Source: Mucilaginibacter sp. OK283 (GTDB taxonomy: Bacteria > Bacteroidota > Bacteroidia > Sphingobacteriales > Sphingobacteriaceae). Taken from it: 64,000 nt of DNA. The position numbers and the translations under genes were made by a program. The stretch spans positions 682,001 through 746,000 of the forward strand of contig NZ_FODR01000001.1 of the NCBI RefSeq assembly GCF_900110415.1. The letters run 5' to 3'. How positions within the stretch are numbered: the stretch's first letter is position 1; the number at the start of each line of letters is the position of its first letter. Below are positions 19,198-27,881 of this stretch, piece after piece. Below the pieces are notes generated by a model. That model saw only the letters and a list, made by a program, of their open reading frames with translations. It made no database searches and was not told the DNA's origin.

Positions 19198-20253
19198 TTA
19201 GTCCCTGTCGCGGCTCAGTTTGCTAAATGCCAAGGGGTTTTCGTTCAGTTCCAGCGTTTCGCGGCGATGCTTAACTATGTGAATAGCAGTAAATAAGGCC
19301 TCGCGGAACGATACCTCCGATGCCAGGTTTTTACCGGCAATATCATAAGCGGTACCATGATCTGGCGATGTGCGTACAAATTTTAACCCGGCGGTAAAAT
19401 TCACCCCCGATTCAAAAGCAATTTGTTTAAAAGGGATCAGCCCCTGGTCGTGGTACATGGCCAGCACCGCATCAAACTGCAGGTAAGTGCCATTGGCAAA
19501 AAAGCCATCGGCAGGGTAGGGGCCAAAAGCCAGTACATCGTTATCGCGGGCAAGTTCAATAGCGGGTATAATGGTATCCTTTTCTTCGTGGCCAATTAAA
19601 CCGTTATCGCTGGCATGCGGATTTAGCCCCAGTACGGCAATTTTGGGTTTGCGTATCCAGAAATCATTTTGCAAACTGTGGTTCATCAGCTTAAGTTTGG
19701 CCACAATTTTATCAACAGTAATACTTTCAGATATTTTCGATACCGGGATATGGCCGGTAACCACACCAACCCGCAAGGTGTCGCTCACCAAAAACATCAG
19801 CGATTCGGCTGCGCCGTCGCGCTCCTGCAAATACTCGGTATGGCCGGGAAAGTTAAATTTATCGCTCTGGATGTTATCTTTATTAATAGGCGCCGTAACC
19901 AGGGCATCAATGTAACCCTCCTTTAAATCGTAGGTAGCACGCTCCAACGAAATAAATGCGTATTTACCACCGGCTTCGGTAACCATGCCCGGTTCAATTT
20001 TTACGTCCTCTTCCCAGCAATTAATCATGTTGGGTTTTTTATGCTGGGTTTGCGATGGGTCGTTAATCACCTGGAAATTCAGTTCGGCAATATTAGTAGC
20101 CCTGCGGTGGAACGACGCCACCTTGGTATGGCCATAAACAATAGGCGTACAATAATCATAAATTTTACTATCGGCCAGGGTTTTAATAATTATCTCTAAA
20201 CCTATTCCGTTAACGTCGCCTATGCTGATGCCTACTTTTATTTTATCGCTCAT
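19198..20253 (-). CDS. pdxA: 4-hydroxythreonine-4-phosphate dehydrogenase
   Basis: PdxA oxidises and decarboxylates 4-phosphohydroxy-threonine in the DXP-dependent pyridoxal 5'-phosphate pathway. The ATG at 20253 gives MSDKIKVGISIGDVNGIG, the family N-terminus; an upstream in-frame start would add 13 unrelated residues. Supporting motifs are VTAPINKD, FPGHTEYL, GLNPHASDNG (metal histidine), AMYHDQGLIPFK and TSPDHGTAYDIAGK. The 351-residue length is normal. PdxJ is not in the window. Confidence 0.95.
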   Translation of the reverse strand: MSDKIKVGISIGDVNGIGLEIIIKTLADSKIYDYCTPIVYGHTKVASFHRRATNIAELNFQVINDPSQTQHKKPNMINCWEEDVKIEPGMVTEAGGKYAFISLERATYDLKEGYIDALVTAPINKDNIQSDKFNFPGHTEYLQERDGAAESLMFLVSDTLRVGVVTGHIPVSKISESITVDKIVAKLKLMNHSLQNDFWIRKPKIAVLGLNPHASDNGLIGHEEKDTIIPAIELARDNDVLAFGPYPADGFFANGTYLQFDAVLAMYHDQGLIPFKQIAFESGVNFTAGLKFVRTSPDHGTAYDIAGKNLASEVSFREALFTAIHIVKHRRETLELNENPLAFSKLSRDRD

Positions 20254-20638
20254 TTTTATTTTATGATTACACTGATTTTTGGGTGACTTCACCGATTATT
20301 GGAGGTGATTTCACTAATTAATCCGTGATTGAATTTATATTGGTTACCCTGAAACTATCTCCAGGATTATTTTTGTTCTTATTTCTTAATCTTCTAATCT
20401 AAAACGCCCCCGTCTTGATTCCTGACTCTTAATTCTTTGGCCCGCGGTATATCTTACTACTTGATACTTACTACTTACTACAAAAACGGGCGTTCCCTTC
20501 GGGCCGGGCTTTACGTTCATACTGCACAGGCCTTAGCCACAGGCCGGTATCCACTTCAATCCCTAACGCAACCTGTCTGAACCGGGATTTACAGGATTTT
20601 AGAATTTTCAGAATTACAGTTTATTATCCGGTTCCAAT
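20254..20638. other. Intergenic region with dispersed-repeat remnants
   Basis: No gene is seen. Word-like repetitive DNA (20270-20335, built on GTGATTTCAC-like words, and 20445-20482, built on TACTTACTACTTAC) surrounds a G/C-richer block at about 20487-20573 that begins GGGCGTTCCCTTCGGG and ends near CAATCCCTAACGCA. From memory the block resembles a repeat found between genes in many Bacteroidota; I cannot confirm that here. Confidence 0.5.
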
Positions 20639-20848
20639 TCCTGCCTTTCACCCTTTACCTGTTCCCAACCCGGGCCTTTCACCCTTTACCTTTCGCCTTT
20701 AACCTGTTCCCAACCCGGGCCTTTCACCCTTTACCTTTCGCCTTTAACCTGTTCCCAACCCGGGCCTTTTGCCTTTTACCTTTCGCCTTTAACCTCTTCC
20801 CAACCCGGGCCTTTTGCCTTTTACCTTTCGCCTTTAACCTCTTTCCCC
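20639..20848. repeat. Tandem repeat of a 45-bp unit upstream of rsmA
   Basis: The word TTCCCAACCCGGG recurs at 20662, 20707, 20752 and 20797, each exactly 45 bases apart, followed by degenerate CCTTTCACCCTTTACC and TTCGCCTTTAACC words. The first unit is shortened. A degenerate end is visible at 20842. It ends about 70 bases before the rsmA start. Confidence 0.92.
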
Positions 20849-20918
20849 CTGCAAATAAAACATTTGTTCCCAATCAATGCGCAAATATCACGTAATTTGC
20901 TCAAATATTTGACAGATA

Positions 20919-21698
20919 ATGACATTGGTAAGGGCAAAAAAACATTTAGGGCAACACTTTTTAACCGATAAAAATATTGCAGCCAAAATTGTAGACAGCC
21001 TGAAACCCGAAGGCAGGTTTACCAATGTGCTGGAAGTTGGCCCCGGAATGGGCGTACTCACCGATTTTTTATTGCTCAAGACCGAGTATGAAACCTCGGT
21101 AATTGATATCGACGATGAATCGGTACAATACCTTAAAAAGAAGTATCCCCAGTTGGGCAACCGCCTCATGAATGCCGACTTTTTGGAAATGGATTTTAAA
21201 ACCGTTACTGATAAGCCCTTCGCCATCATTGGTAATTTCCCTTACAATATTTCGTCGCAAATACTTTTCAAGGTGTTGGATAACCGCAGCCAGGTTATCG
21301 AGGTAGTGGGCATGTTCCAGAAAGAAGTTGCCGAACGCTGCGCCGCCAAACCGGGTAGCAAAGAGTACGGCATCCTGAGTGTATTTTTGCAAGCCTATTA
21401 TAAAGTAGAGTATTTATTTACCGTTAAAGCCGGCGTATTTAACCCGCCGCCCAAGGTACTCTCGGCCGTTATCCGCCTTACCCGCAACCAGGCCGAAAAC
21501 CTTGAGTGCGACGAAAAACTATTCTGGCAAATTGTAAAAGCCGGCTTCAACCAGCGCCGCAAAACCCTGCGCAACGCCATATCGTCCCTCATTAACAAAG
21601 AAAAAATGACCGACAACCCAACGCTTGACCTGCGCGCCGAGCGCCTGAGCGTGGCCGATTTTGTGAAGCTTACGAACGAGGTAATGGCGGCGAGGTAG
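20919..21698 (+). CDS. rsmA: 16S rRNA (adenine1518/1519-N6) dimethyltransferase
   Basis: RsmA (KsgA) dimethylates two adjacent adenosines in the 3'-terminal helix of 16S rRNA using S-adenosylmethionine, a late step of 30S assembly. Features are KKHLGQHFLTDKNIA at the N-terminus, the SAM-binding EVGPGMGVLTD (about residues 40-50), and the catalytic NFPYNIS motif (about 107-113). PPPKVLSAVIRL is in the later half. The 259-residue length is typical. The 45-bp tandem repeat lies just upstream. Confidence 0.96.
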   Translation: MTLVRAKKHLGQHFLTDKNIAAKIVDSLKPEGRFTNVLEVGPGMGVLTDFLLLKTEYETSVIDIDDESVQYLKKKYPQLGNRLMNADFLEMDFKTVTDKPFAIIGNFPYNISSQILFKVLDNRSQVIEVVGMFQKEVAERCAAKPGSKEYGILSVFLQAYYKVEYLFTVKAGVFNPPPKVLSAVIRLTRNQAENLECDEKLFWQIVKAGFNQRRKTLRNAISSLINKEKMTDNPTLDLRAERLSVADFVKLTNEVMAAR

Positions 21699-21969
21699 AT
21701 TTGCTGATTTTTTAGCTCTCGTTGATTAATTTAACCCTATACAAAAAGCGTTATATACAAAAACTCCCAGATGAAATTAAGCATCCGGGGGGTATATTTA
21801 TTACTTAGCATGGCTTTTACCTATCAGCGGGCCATAAGGCTGGAGGCGGCAACGACGGTTTTTTAACGTCTGTTCAACCAATCAACCCAATCCAACCACC
21901 CACAAAAATCCCTATTGTTTAATCAAAATATTTATATAGCTTTATTTCCAAATCAAAACTAATCACAAA

Positions 21970-22560
21970 ATGAAAATTTTTATTACCGGGGCAGCTTTTA
22001 TCGCGCTGCTATCGTTCTCGGCAACCTCTATGGCCCAGAAAGTTAAATTAAAAGATGGCGACTTTACTCCGCTAAAAAGCGAAACAACCGTCAATGTTGA
22101 ATTTACTTACAACAACATGGCCGTTGGCAAATACAAAGACGAAGCCGATTACCTGGAACGCAAAAGAGCAGATTATAATAAAAAAGAAGATGGCAGAGGC
22201 GATACCTGGGTAAAATCATGGGTGGGCGACAGGCAGGCTAATTTTGAGCCTAAATTTATGGAATTGTTTGAAAAATACTCGCAAATGAGCCAAAGCAAAA
22301 CCGCCAAATACACCATTATATTTAACACTTATTTTACCGAGCCCGGCTACAATATTTATATCAGCCGCGAAAACGCCAAGATTAGCGGCGACGCCGTAAT
22401 TGTTGAAACGGCTAACAGGAGCAAGGTAATTGCCACCATATCGGTTGAAAAAGCGCCCGGCCGTACTTTTGGCGGTTACGATTATGATACCGGCACAAGG
22501 TTAGCCGAATCATACGCGACGGCAGGCAAAGCGCTGGGCAAGTTTTTAAAAGATAAGTAG
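21970..22560 (+). CDS. Exported protein of unknown function
   Basis: I do not recognise a family with certainty. The 196-residue product starts with a clear signal peptide (residues 1-22, ending SMAQ). The mature part begins with a segment predicted to be strand-rich (VNVEFTYNNMAVGKY), has a charged helix around DYLERKRADYNKKEDGRGD, and ends with RLAESYATAGKALGKFLKD, probably a helix. A single-gene unit is likely: it has its own terminator at 22581-22622. A periplasmic location is inferred from the signal peptide. Confidence 0.75.
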   Translation: MKIFITGAAFIALLSFSATSMAQKVKLKDGDFTPLKSETTVNVEFTYNNMAVGKYKDEADYLERKRADYNKKEDGRGDTWVKSWVGDRQANFEPKFMELFEKYSQMSQSKTAKYTIIFNTYFTEPGYNIYISRENAKISGDAVIVETANRSKVIATISVEKAPGRTFGGYDYDTGTRLAESYATAGKALGKFLKDK

Positions 22561-22580
22561 TAATTTTTAATAACTGAATT

Positions 22581-22622
22581 AAAAAAAGCCGCCCCGTCAA
22601 TAAAAATGAGGCGGCTTTTTTG
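22581..22622 (+). terminator. Rho-independent terminator after the exported protein gene
   Basis: Perfect 13-base arms (22581-22593 and 22610-22622) end in a 7-T run, 20 bases after the stop. Confidence 0.85.
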
Positions 22623-22734
22623 TAACCTGCTATATCTGTTTTGAAGCCCATGCATTAGTTTGATGCTTTCTGCATTCGACTTTAAGATTATACCTGTTTG
22701 ATGCTTTCAGCTTTTAGCCTTCTGCTTTCAGCTT

Positions 22735-23262
22735 TTAATCAAACACTACAGGCACTGTTAAATTTTCCCAATTTAACTCAAATCCTTTTCCCGAAATGGT
22801 GTAGGTTAGTCTTTCACTCATACCTGCTGATTTTCCGGGGGTAGCGGTTACTACAGCTACATCTTTTGCGGGGTCCTGGGTGGTGGTGCCATCGCGGTTA
22901 ATGCCCCACTGCCCGGTTTGCGAATTGAAGATAATTTTCCATTCTTTTTCGCCCGGTACTGCGTATAGGCTGTATTTGCCGGCCGGGATGGTTTTACCTT
23001 GTATGGTTAAAGCCTTATCGGTAGTAAAAATGGTTGCCTGGTTGGCACCGGCCCGCCATACTTTGTCATAAGGCACAAGGCCACCCCATATGGTACGGCC
23101 TTTAACCGCAGGGCTGCTGTAAGCAATAGTTACCGCCGCGCCGTTTATAGTGCCGGTGGCGGTAGCCGCAGGACTTGCTTTTTCCTGTGCCATAACAGTA
23201 AACGACATCATGATGCCGAACAAAACGAGCATAAATGATTTTTTGAATGTGATACTTTTCAT
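22735..23262 (-). CDS. DUF2911 family exported protein
   Basis: This is a 175-residue protein with a signal peptide (residues 1-25, ending VMAQ) and the DUF2911 pattern. VTIAYSSPAVKGRTIWGGLVPYDKVWRAGANQATIF is split over about residues 45-82, and GKTIPAGKYSLYAVPG and EWKIIFN follow. The family is abundant in Bacteroidota and its function is not known. It is a single gene on the minus strand; the downstream 100 bases hold word-like repeats (CTTTCAGCTTTT) rather than a clear terminator. Confidence 0.88.
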   Translation of the reverse strand: MKSITFKKSFMLVLFGIMMSFTVMAQEKASPAATATGTINGAAVTIAYSSPAVKGRTIWGGLVPYDKVWRAGANQATIFTTDKALTIQGKTIPAGKYSLYAVPGEKEWKIIFNSQTGQWGINRDGTTTQDPAKDVAVVTATPGKSAGMSERLTYTISGKGFELNWENLTVPVVFD

Positions 23263-23763
23263 AATGGGTAATGTTTTATTGGTTAATATGAAGCAAGTTA
23301 CAAGTTATTGACGAATAAAAATCATTAAACAAAGCTTGTATTGAATAAGTAAACAGCAGGAAGATTTGTTTGATTTTTTTAACCGTATGCTGTTCGCGGC
23401 TGTTTGCTGTTCAAATGTTTCTGCCCCGAACTGCTATGCTTTTAGTTGATAACTACCGAGACTAAGGTAACTAACATTTGGGATTTGCATACTCATTACA
23501 TACCACATGGTGCACAAGGCCGGAGTCTTGTATTAGCGAAAAATGCCTGCAGAGTAGTGCGGGACGTCATATTACTCCAAAGATCTGCACCTATAATAAT
23601 ATAAACTACAAGTATATTGGCTCGGAGATATCCGAACGACGGCAGACAACGGAGAACAGGGAAGAAAGAAATTTTTAGGGCAGAATATTGTGTGGCCGCC
23701 CGGGGTGGAGAACAAATGATTTCGGGAACAGCAGTATGAAATAGAACCTTCATCACGTATAAA
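23263..23763. other. Intergenic region between DUF2911 and an unknown gene
   Basis: It should contain the DUF2911 promoter. The segment 23490-23620 has a different texture and is open in two frames on opposite strands, but neither translation looks like a protein. It may be a fragment of a dispersed repeat. No confident feature is seen. Confidence 0.4.
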
Positions 23764-23795
23764 AAAGTAAAACCGTCAAAAGACGGCTTTACTTT
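23764..23795 (-). terminator. Terminator of the 224-residue unknown gene
   Basis: Fourteen-base arms (23764-23777 and 23782-23795) have one mismatch and a 4-base loop. Read on the minus strand they are followed by a T run, 21 bases after the stop of the gene at 23816. Confidence 0.75.
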
Positions 23796-23815
23796 TACCA
23801 TAAAAATATCTGCTG

Positions 23816-24490
23816 TTAAAACCCGCTATTGAAGGCAGCCGAGAATGCGTAAATCAGTCCTTGTGTCGACGGGCTTTCGGTAATGCTAAATAAACCATAG
23901 GTTAACGTCCAATCAATTGACTGGTTATTACTAATGGAATAAGTTCCCACCGAAGTATCGCCGGTACCGGCTTTTGTGAACACTTCAAGAACCATTGTTT
24001 GCGCCATATTTTGTAGCATGTCGTCATTTACCGGGAACTGCCAGTTCACAAAATTTTGTGATAGCTGTTGTTTGAGTTGCACAATTGCAGCTTCAACAGT
24101 TGGGTCTGAGGGCTGCGCATCTGCACCGTTACCACAATAGTTATTAACAAGGCCGTTATCAGAGCGGATACCTGTATCGCCGGTGTAAGTGCTTGCAAAA
24201 ACGTTTTGTGATTTTGCTAATGCAGCCTTCATGGTACTTTTGATTAAGGGCCCGATATCCTGTTGATCGTCGCTTAAAAGTAATGACCTGTTGAAGGCGT
24301 GATTTTTATGTAAGCCAACCGCGTAACCTTTTAATGCGGGGGCCTTTAATGAAGCCGAAGGTGTTACCGCGAAACTTGTTGCTAAAGTTGTAAGTTGTGC
24401 GGCTGTAGCGGTGGCGTCGGAAACGGTACTGGTTATCGCTCCTACAATTCCATCGATGCCGTCAGTTACGGCACTTATAATTTTTCCCAT
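23816..24490 (-). CDS. Unknown protein with an amphipathic N-terminal helix
   Basis: I do not recognise a family. The 224-residue product has no classical signal peptide. It opens with IISAVTDGIDGIVGAITS, an amphipathic, glycine- and alanine-rich helix reminiscent of membrane-active peptides, then is rich in Ser, Thr, Ala, Asn and Gln with few charges. The C-terminus is low in charge and probably strand-rich (SIDWTLTYGLFSITES). A single cysteine lies at about residue 119. It is downstream of a two-component operon on the same strand with about 210 bases between, and has its own terminator. Confidence 0.6.
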   Translation of the reverse strand: MGKIISAVTDGIDGIVGAITSTVSDATATAAQLTTLATSFAVTPSASLKAPALKGYAVGLHKNHAFNRSLLLSDDQQDIGPLIKSTMKAALAKSQNVFASTYTGDTGIRSDNGLVNNYCGNGADAQPSDPTVEAAIVQLKQQLSQNFVNWQFPVNDDMLQNMAQTMVLEVFTKAGTGDTSVGTYSISNNQSIDWTLTYGLFSITESPSTQGLIYAFSAAFNSGF

Positions 24491-24701
24491 GATTTCTTTT
24501 ATTTGTAATTTTTTTACCTACTCTGTTCAGGCTTTTCGGCATCGGCCTTTTTTGTCATCCAGGATTGAAAGCGCTTTCTTGTTTTGTTTGACAATTCAAA
24601 GTAACGGGATACTTGCGGGCGGCTTAAGCGCAGTAATGCGGATATTATAAAACAGGTAGTAATACGGGGTATTAAAGTAGTTGTACGTATGGCAGACGGG
24701 G

Positions 24702-25367
24702 TTAAAGCACCTCTATCAATTGGTGTTTAACGGCATATAGCACCAGGCCGGCGGTATTGCGGCTTTGGGTTTTAAGGAGCAGGTTGTTGCGGTGGCCCTC
24801 TACAGTGCGAATGCTTAAGAATAACTTCTGGGCAATTTCGGCGCTGGCATATTCTTTACAAATAAGCTCAAGCACCTCTCTTTCGCGGTTGGTGAGCTCA
24901 AAAGGCGAGGTGCTGAAAACGTTTGTGGTTTTACTACGGCGGGCGGCGGTATTTTGGATCGCTACCAGTGTTTGCCGGTTAATATAAAAGCTGGTATGAT
25001 GAACGGTTTGTATCGCCGTAATCAATTCTTCCTTATCGCAATTTTTAAAAAGATAGGCGGAAGCGCCTGCCGAAACCATTTTGGCTATAAGCCTTTCCTG
25101 CGAATGTACAGACAGCACCATCACTTTTATTTGCGGGTACTGTTCCTGTAAAATCTGGTTAAGCTCGATGCCGTTCATGCCGGGCATATTCATATCCAGC
25201 AACAGCACCTCGGGGATTGAAGGGATGGTTTTTAAGATGCCGAGCAGGTCTGCTGCGCTTCCGGCATCGGCAACCAGCTCAAAATTGGGTACGCTGTTAA
25301 TGAGTACTGCCAGGCTTTGTCTGAAAATATTCTGATCGTCGACAATGGCTACCCTTATTTGTTCCAT
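24702..25367 (-). CDS. NarL/FixJ-type response regulator
   Basis: It has an N-terminal receiver domain with the acidic pair in IVDDQ, the phospho-acceptor D58 in LLLDMNMPGMNG, and a lysine-equivalent region around FKNCDKEE. The C-terminal LuxR-type helix-turn-helix is LTNREREVLELI through SIRTVEGHRNNLLLK. It is 221 residues long. It starts 2 bases after the histidine kinase gene and is its cognate partner. The target genes are unknown. Confidence 0.93.
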   Translation of the reverse strand: MEQIRVAIVDDQNIFRQSLAVLINSVPNFELVADAGSAADLLGILKTIPSIPEVLLLDMNMPGMNGIELNQILQEQYPQIKVMVLSVHSQERLIAKMVSAGASAYLFKNCDKEELITAIQTVHHTSFYINRQTLVAIQNTAARRSKTTNVFSTSPFELTNREREVLELICKEYASAEIAQKLFLSIRTVEGHRNNLLLKTQSRNTAGLVLYAVKHQLIEVL

Positions 25368-25369
25368 TT

Positions 25370-26155
25370 TTAAATATTATCTGTTTTAAGCCGGATGCTC
25401 ATATTAAACCCTTTGCGGCCTGGCAAATTAACCTCATAAGCTGCTCCGATAATGCCCAGCCTGCTTTCGATGTTTTGCCTGCCCATTCCTTTTTTTGTTT
25501 TGTCGGCAGCTGCAATACCCCGACCGTCGTCGTGGTAACTAATTAGCAGGTAATCGTCAGCTATATCAAACTTAATATTTACCAGGCTGGCATTGGCGTG
25601 TTTAAGGGTATTATTTAATAATTCTTCAAAAACCCGGTATAGGGACAGGGATACATTGGCACCAAGCTTATCGGTTACCGGGTTGGCGTTGTCGGTAATG
25701 TTTACCTGCAGTTTGCCCGTGGCGGTGATAAACTCGGCCAGGTCTTCTAAAGTCCCCATAAAGCCATACAGTTCAAGACCGGGCGGCGACAGGTTATGCG
25801 AGATATGCCTTACATCCTGTACAATTTTATCTATCTGATATTTACAGGTGCTTGAAAATTCACCGCTGCCGGTTGTAGCCACATTATTAAACATTTCGAT
25901 AGTGATGCGCAGGTTTGACAGGGCGGTGCCAACATCGTCATGCAAATCCTGGCCAATGCGCTTACGCTCCGCTTCCTGCGATACGATGATGGTTTTTAAC
26001 AGTTCCTGCTGGTGCGCAAGTTCTGCCTGTTGTAATTGGTGTTGCTTTTTTAACAGGTTGTTTTGGTTGCGGATAAAAATAAGCACAAAAGATACTACCA
26101 GCATGAACAGGCCGCCCATGCTAATCAGTAATAAAACGTAAATATTATCCTTCAT
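25370..26155 (-). CDS. Sensor histidine kinase (HisKA_3 family)
   Basis: One N-terminal membrane helix (residues 5-29) precedes a coiled-coil linker and the dimerisation/phospho-acceptor helix with H72 in IGQDLHDDVGTAL, then a HATPase domain with NTLKHANA and the G box DDGRGIAAADK. There is no large sensory domain, so the signal is probably sensed by the membrane helix or a partner. The gene overlaps the upstream membrane-protein gene by 11 bases, which makes that protein the obvious candidate. Confidence 0.92.
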   Translation of the reverse strand: MKDNIYVLLLISMGGLFMLVVSFVLIFIRNQNNLLKKQHQLQQAELAHQQELLKTIIVSQEAERKRIGQDLHDDVGTALSNLRITIEMFNNVATTGSGEFSSTCKYQIDKIVQDVRHISHNLSPPGLELYGFMGTLEDLAEFITATGKLQVNITDNANPVTDKLGANVSLSLYRVFEELLNNTLKHANASLVNIKFDIADDYLLISYHDDGRGIAAADKTKKGMGRQNIESRLGIIGAAYEVNLPGRKGFNMSIRLKTDNI

Positions 26156-26789
26156 TTTTTACCTGTAAAAAGCCAGCTGCCACCATAAGGTACATCAGTA
26201 GTACGAGGGTAGCATGGATACCTCCGAAAATGAAATAGAGATTGTCACTCGCTTTTTGAGTAATGAGATTTAAAAAAGCAAAATAAGCGAATGAGCTGGA
26301 AAAGTATATTAATAAACCGGTTACAATCCAGTTTACGGGGATAGTTACCCAGGGTGTTTTATTTTCTTGATTACTGTAATTTAAAAAATAATACATACAC
26401 AAGCCAATTATAATTAGAGCAGAAATAGGCCTGGGATAAGAATTGTATTCATATATGTTTTGTATAAAAAGAAAATCAAGCACACTCAACAGAGGGAATA
26501 AAATAAATAAGGCCCAAATTATCCAGGAGACTCCGGATTTGTTTATGGACAATTGAAAGAATCTGAGTATAAATAAATATTCTGCAATGGTATAAAAGTG
26601 CAGTAACGGCAAATTATTGATGTTATGCAACCCCATTATTCGCTCAATAACATCTGTTACACCTGCAAATAGCAGGTATAACAGCATTGTTTTTGAGGGT
26701 TGGTTTTTGTAAACAGTTTTTATTAAACCGGTACCTATGGGTATCAAAACAGTTGCCGGCACTATAACCGTAACGTATATATGATTCAT
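26145..26789 (-). CDS. Multi-span membrane protein overlapping the histidine kinase
   Basis: This is an unrecognised integral membrane protein of 214 residues with about six or seven hydrophobic segments (for example residues 5-23, 36-52, 63-80, 86-108, 117-136, 150-172 and 184-207). It has no enzyme motif. The 11-base overlap with the kinase gene implies translational coupling and a stable ratio of the two proteins. A role as a membrane sensor or modulator for the kinase is inference. Confidence 0.75.
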   Translation of the reverse strand: MNHIYVTVIVPATVLIPIGTGLIKTVYKNQPSKTMLLYLLFAGVTDVIERIMGLHNINNLPLLHFYTIAEYLFILRFFQLSINKSGVSWIIWALFILFPLLSVLDFLFIQNIYEYNSYPRPISALIIIGLCMYYFLNYSNQENKTPWVTIPVNWIVTGLLIYFSSSFAYFAFLNLITQKASDNLYFIFGGIHATLVLLMYLMVAAGFLQVKNEG

Positions 26790-26804
26790 TTACAAATGAT
26801 GTAG

Positions 26805-27260
26805 CTAAGAAACAGGTACATACAATTCACTTTGTTGATCGCAATATTTAGGGCAGGGTGATGTAAAATCATAAACATTGGTATCGTTCGGGTCAGGATT
26901 ACTGGCATCCTTATGTACTGCATCAGTATACGGTGCCGAATGGTTAACCTTTAAAACAGGTACAATAAGCCCGCGCATATCGTCGGGGGTTGCCGAGGTA
27001 GGCATTGTTTCGCCGGCTATCCCGAAATACACCCTGATGCCAACCAGCGTGTCTTCATTATAGTAGTTTTTACATTCCTCTTGTATTGCTGTAATATCTG
27101 CAAAGGAGATATAAAGAGCCCGTGGAATGGATTCCGGATTTTTTTTAAAGCCAGGTATTTGCAGCATGGCATTTAGCCACCTGTCGATACGGATTTTGGC
27201 AAGCTCAAGGCTGATGGCTGTTTTTGAGGGATCTTTTTTGGGTTCAGTTTTATGTGTCAT
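26805..27260 (-). CDS. Unknown soluble protein heading the two-component operon
   Basis: I do not recognise a family. The 151-residue product has no signal peptide. It has a helical, charged N-terminal half (SLELAKIRIDRWLNAMLQIPGF), a central strand-rich part (LVGIRVYFGI) and a C-terminal proline- and acid-rich tail with CPKYCD, two cysteines in a CxxxC arrangement that might bind metal. It ends 15 bases before the membrane-protein gene and probably belongs to the same transcript. Confidence 0.65.
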   Translation of the reverse strand: MTHKTEPKKDPSKTAISLELAKIRIDRWLNAMLQIPGFKKNPESIPRALYISFADITAIQEECKNYYNEDTLVGIRVYFGIAGETMPTSATPDDMRGLIVPVLKVNHSAPYTDAVHKDASNPDPNDTNVYDFTSPCPKYCDQQSELYVPVS

Positions 27261-27881
27261 GGTACTTAGGTTGAAATTGTTATTATTATTTAATAAGCAA
27301 TAATTTTAGGTAATAAATGAAACGCTTTCATATGCCAGCCGGCTGAGTTATAACATTCGGGAGCTATGCTAAATTAATATATATATTCAATAATTATAAG
27401 GCGAGTGAATATTAAAATACCGTGCTTCCCGGTTGTTGGTATTCCTCGGCGTCTGCCTCCCTTTGGTCGAGTTGTTTTCAACAAACTGTAGCCGCAATAA
27501 TCAAAGTCCTCTTTGCCCGTAATAAAAGACCGGTACCCTTTCGGTATGGTTACTAACAGGTAATTATTTCGCAAGATATTTGCATTAGCGCAAAACCAGG
27601 CAACGTAGGTAAATATATTGTGCGCGGCTTTTCTTTTGGCAGGCACGGCGCTTTGTTTGATTGTTTTTTACAACCTGTGTGATGCAAGGCGCGTTTGGTT
27701 AAAATATGTTAAACACAATCCACGAAAGTCGCCGCCCGGTTATATTTGTAAGGAGCTCATTAATAAAGTTCTAAGTTTTGAGTCGGAAGCCCTAAGTACA
27801 AAGTTTAAAAAGATGCCTTTCGACTCAGAACTTTCGACTTAAGATTTGGGGCTTATGACTTAGAACTTACCACCACCACCT
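27261..27881. other. Intergenic region with word-like repeats
   Basis: It should hold the divergent promoters for the two-component operon and the gene at 27882. The part 27762-27870 is degenerate repetitive DNA built on words such as GACTTAGAACTT and GACTCAGAACTT. Short open frames on both strands have no protein-like composition. Nothing else is recognised. Confidence 0.5.

Noticed and set aside
20639..20848. The evenly spaced repeats as a CRISPR array
   Set aside because: Units are contiguous 45-bp tandem copies with no unique spacers, and there are no cas genes.
21771..21866. A 31-codon open frame beginning MKLSIRGVYLLLSMAF between rsmA and the exported unknown
   Set aside because: No ribosome-binding or promoter signal, no hydrophobic peptide with a sensible end, and such short frames are expected by chance.
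23478..23801. Open frames on both strands in the spacer before the 224-residue unknown gene
   Set aside because: The translations overlap on opposite strands, have unnatural composition and no start context; the DNA looks like a dispersed repeat fragment.
27374..27842. Two short open frames, one on each strand, upstream of the gene at 27882
   Set aside because: Neither has protein-like composition; the plus-strand one runs into word-like repeats.
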